Assembly: GCA_005656395.1 (NCBI GenBank)
Contig: SRSI01000009.1
Span: 682,001 to 746,000, forward strand
Origin: Strongyloides papillosus
Lineage: Eukaryota > Nematoda > Chromadorea > Rhabditida > Strongyloididae
Direction: 5' to 3'
Length of the DNA: 64,000 nt
Under the pieces are notes generated by a model. That model saw only the letters and a list, made by a program, of their open reading frames with translations. It did not search any database and had not been told where the DNA came from. The position numbers and the translations under genes are program-made. This document shows, piece by piece, positions 61,268 through 64,000 of this stretch (position 1 is its first letter; each line of letters starts with the position of its first letter).

Positions 61268-62428
61268 TTACATTGGGTTATTATTTATTGAAAAATTTGA
61301 TGGAATTTGGAAACTAAAACAAGAAAGTGTATCATTTTCTTTCGCTTTTTGCCAATTATCTTCTCCATATGATACATATATAACTTGATCAATAGCTACT
61401 TCATGATTACAGGTACATCTATGACTAACTGCATCTTTTTTAACATTCAAATTATTATCCGGAACATTTTGAATTTGATGATTAGGAGGATTATTAATTT
61501 GTTGAATATTTGGAAGATTATTAGGCGACGGATTTGGTATTTGATTTGGTGTAGTTGCAGGAATATTAATATCTACTCTATTATTTCCAACTGCTTGATT
61601 CGCAATATGAGATTGCTGTAGTAGCTGCATCTGATACTGTGACATATTTCCTTGCATATTATCATTTTGATAAAGCGAATTATGAGTATCTCCAACTGCT
61701 TGTGGTACATTTTGTTGATTTATTGAATTTGGATATAAATAAGCACTATTTTTTAAAATCTCTCTATTATCACCACTTGAATAGTCGTGTACTGGAGATG
61801 ATTTTTCTCTCTTGCTTCTTCTTGATCTTGATCTCTTACTACGTTTTCCCTTCTTTTTTGATCTACTTTTAGATTTACCAGAACTTTTCTTACTTTTGCC
61901 TTTTTTACTTCTAGATGATTTTCTACTACTTCGCCTACCAGATTTTTTTTTCGATTTTTTTTTGTGCCTATCATGTTTTGCATTTTTTTTAATGGTAAAA
62001 TAAGAATATAAACAACAACCTATAACTGCAGAAACAAAAATAATTCCAAAAATAACTGATAAAGTTACAATTAATCCACTATTTTCTCCACTTTCTAGAT
62101 TTAGTTCGTTGTTATCTTTAAATTTATCATTGCTATCGCTAGTGAGGTCCATTGACATACTTTTATATGGTTCTCTACTTAAAGGATTAGGAATTGATAC
62201 AAATTGGCTTCTTTCTGTTTTTCTATTATTTCGTGACTTTGGCTTATCGGATAAATCTTTACTATTGGTGGATCTCTTATTCTTCTCGATATAACTAATA
62301 TTTTTTGTTTTATTTCTTTGTATAATTTGTGAAGTATGAATAGGTTCCTTTATTTTTGATAATATTAAACCACCATAATAATTATTACTATCCTTTATTG
62401 TTGTATTAGATTTTACACTTATTGTCAT
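61268..62428 (-). CDS. Single-pass membrane protein with a strongly basic KS/RS-rich tail
   Basis: The frame runs to 62449 but the first ATG is at 62428, 6 nt after an ACACAG acceptor (AG 62436-62435), giving 386 residues. The N-terminal 115 residues are polar (NKTKN, KRSTNSKDLSDK), followed by one membrane segment at about 118-144 (GLIVTLSVIFGIIFVSAVIG). After it comes a block of about 60 residues almost entirely K, S and R (KKKSKKKSGRRSSRKSSRS...), then a Q/N/P-rich region with a few aromatic residues and a HRCTCNHE Cys pair near the end. No signal peptide is visible unless an upstream exon exists (candidate at 63394-63350). The basic juxtamembrane tail would bind acidic lipids or nucleic acid. 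No family recognised. Confidence 0.7.
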   Translation of the reverse strand: MTISVKSNTTIKDSNNYYGGLILSKIKEPIHTSQIIQRNKTKNISYIEKNKRSTNSKDLSDKPKSRNNRKTERSQFVSIPNPLSREPYKSMSMDLTSDSNDKFKDNNELNLESGENSGLIVTLSVIFGIIFVSAVIGCCLYSYFTIKKNAKHDRHKKKSKKKSGRRSSRKSSRSKKGKSKKSSGKSKSRSKKKGKRSKRSRSRRSKREKSSPVHDYSSGDNREILKNSAYLYPNSINQQNVPQAVGDTHNSLYQNDNMQGNMSQYQMQLLQQSHIANQAVGNNRVDINIPATTPNQIPNPSPNNLPNIQQINNPPNHQIQNVPDNNLNVKKDAVSHRCTCNHEVAIDQVIYVSYGEDNWQKAKENDTLSCFSFQIPSNFSINNNPM

Positions 62429-64000
62429 AACACACTGTGTTAACGACAAGTGGAAAAAAAAACATCATATTTAATCACTAAAATATTTATATAGTAAATT
62501 TAATTAACAAATTTTTAGTTAAAAAAATCATTGAATATTAAACAAGTGATAATCAAATTTTTTATAAAATATGAATTCCAGAAAGATGTAAAAATGCATT
62601 GCAACCACCATTGATTTTATTCATTTTTTAGCATAAATATCATTCATCAAATTTATTGTAAAGTAAACTTATAAATCATCTTATGATCAGTACAAAACAA
62701 GCTTATAAATCTTATTATAAACATACATAATAACGATATTTAACGATTTTCAATAGATGTACTTTAATAATAACTTTAAAATATATTTTTGAACATAATA
62801 TGTCAAAAAAATTCAAAAATATCTTATTGTCATTAGTACATGTTATTTTTTTTTCCTTATTTGTATAAAAATTTTTTTTTACATAATTATAAGTCTACTT
62901 TTAACATTTTATTATAAACTCATTTTTATACTTAATTTTTAAAAAAATAAAACAATCAATCTTATTGTGTAAGTTTTAAAGATTTTTATTTAAAAGTTGT
63001 GCTTATCAATTAAAATAACATATAACAAAAAAAGTCTACACATGATACACTTTCTACTTTAAATTTACAATCAATTTTTATTTTTTAAAATTGCTGACAA
63101 TAAAAAATATCATTTTTTAGAAGAAATAAAGATTTTCTATTATTTTTGTAATAATGAAATTAATGTTTATCCATACTTTATAATATTTTTAACTGTTGTA
63201 TCTTTTTTTTAATTTGTACAATTAAAAATTTAATTTTTTATTAGCATTAGTGTTATTTTTATAGATATAATTTCACAGGTAACAGTCAAGCCATTGATAA
63301 ACGCATAATCAATTTAAGAGGCAAAAACATTTTTTGAACATTTTTATACTGATATAAAATATATCATGTTCGATGAATATATATTTTTTCGCATTACTTC
63401 TCTGAAAATAGAGATAATCCTTTAAAATGTGTACTAATTATTGTGGAAAGAATTAAAAATTCCTATCGTAAAAATTTGGAAAGATAAATGTATAATTTTT
63501 TAGAAATTGAATTAAAATGAATCTTAAATAAATTTTTTTCACTAATATACCAAAAAAATTAGTAGTATTTTTACAAGATGTTTTGTCAATGGACATTTAA
63601 ATATTAAATCAAAGATTTTGTAATTTCCCATAATTACATTATTTTTTATTATTACTTTATGCACATATTGTTAGCAATATAATAATTTTAAGTAATAGGA
63701 AAACGTTAAGGTGTCAAAAATTACTAGAACGAAATAAATTGTTTGTGTTACCATCATTCTAGCTTAAAAATATATATTAGCTTTTTAGTTTTACAACAGT
63801 TGTTTTAATTTTATGTATTTATGTTTTGATTATTATTATTACTTTGAAAACTATCACGTTATTTATTGTTTTTGTAATTTTTATTTATAAAGGGTATTAA
63901 TGTGGCAATATTAAAGTTCAAAATTACTGTATCAATATATTTTTTTAAATAACAATTAGTGCATAATTGCCTTTGAGAATATGTTTTTCTAAATTTTATT
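62429..64000. other. Region upstream of the basic membrane protein gene
   Basis: AT-rich. A possible 15-codon first exon lies at 63394-63350 on the minus strand: acceptor TATTTTCAG (AG 63403-63402), ATG at 63394, donor GTATAA, phase 0. Spliced to 62434 it would give a short N-terminal hydrophobic segment (MIYFISCVMTISV). No other gene is seen to the window end. Confidence 0.4.

Noticed and set aside
1..64000. CRISPR arrays, bacterial operons, intact transposons, rRNA or canonical tRNA genes
   Set aside because: None seen; the sequence is eukaryotic with spliceosomal introns, and no transposase, reverse transcriptase or terminal repeats were recognised.

Overview
This window looks like nuclear DNA of a parasitic or facultatively parasitic nematode of the Strongyloides type. 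The reasons are an extremely AT-rich background, very short spliceosomal introns (most 37-57 nt with a T-rich YTTTAG or TTTCAG acceptor), splice-acceptor-like sites just upstream of several start codons (fitting SL trans-splicing), and nematode-type families: a transthyretin-like secreted protein, a CEH-18-like POU homeodomain factor, Ly6-like GPI proteins, a myosuppressin-receptor-like GPCR and a PICC-1/CCDC85 homologue. The species assignment is inference. All gene calls come from reading frames, splice signals and remembered family motifs; no search was run.

Layout. 1-9.3 kb: 3' part of a PP1-like phosphatase gene (+), a small three-exon phosphosite-rich protein (+), a transthyretin-like protein (+), an acidic single-exon hypothetical protein (-) and the POU factor (-). 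9.3-22.4 kb: two long gene-poor deserts around one F-box gene (-). 22.4-37.3 kb: widely spaced plus-strand membrane or secreted genes: a two-Kunitz protein with a 57-bp tandem repeat, a CTR copper transporter, a ZP-N single-pass membrane protein and a 7TM receptor with a likely frame break near its 3' end. 39.5-44.3 kb: a compact plus-strand run of CCDC85/PICC-1, SDE2 and two tandem Ly6-like genes. 44.4-49.7 kb: three minus-strand genes (hypothetical, ubiquitin protease, cysteine-rich repeat protein). 52-62.4 kb: a four-TM protein (+), a mitochondrial ABCB10-like half transporter (-), an aquaglyceroporin (-) and a basic single-pass membrane protein (-).

The genes do not form one pathway. Several are single-gene homologues of housekeeping functions (SDE2 splicing/replication factor, ABCB10-like, USP, CTR, aquaglyceroporin); others are typical nematode surface or secreted families. 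Joining exons by hand gave models that single reading frames miss. These include an aquaglyceroporin with a 5' exon 1 kb upstream and a tiny last exon that changes its C-terminus, a small gene at 4189-4728, and a revised N-terminus for the ABC transporter.

The most unusual non-coding signal is a run of consecutive inverted repeats at 51658-51868, ending shortly before a T8 run, which could be an undescribed structured RNA. Other points of note are a coding-like but broken block at 56388-56592, perfect hairpins downstream of SDE2, a 10-G tract in a GC-poor desert, and a minimal start-stop uORF overlapping the Kunitz gene start codon.
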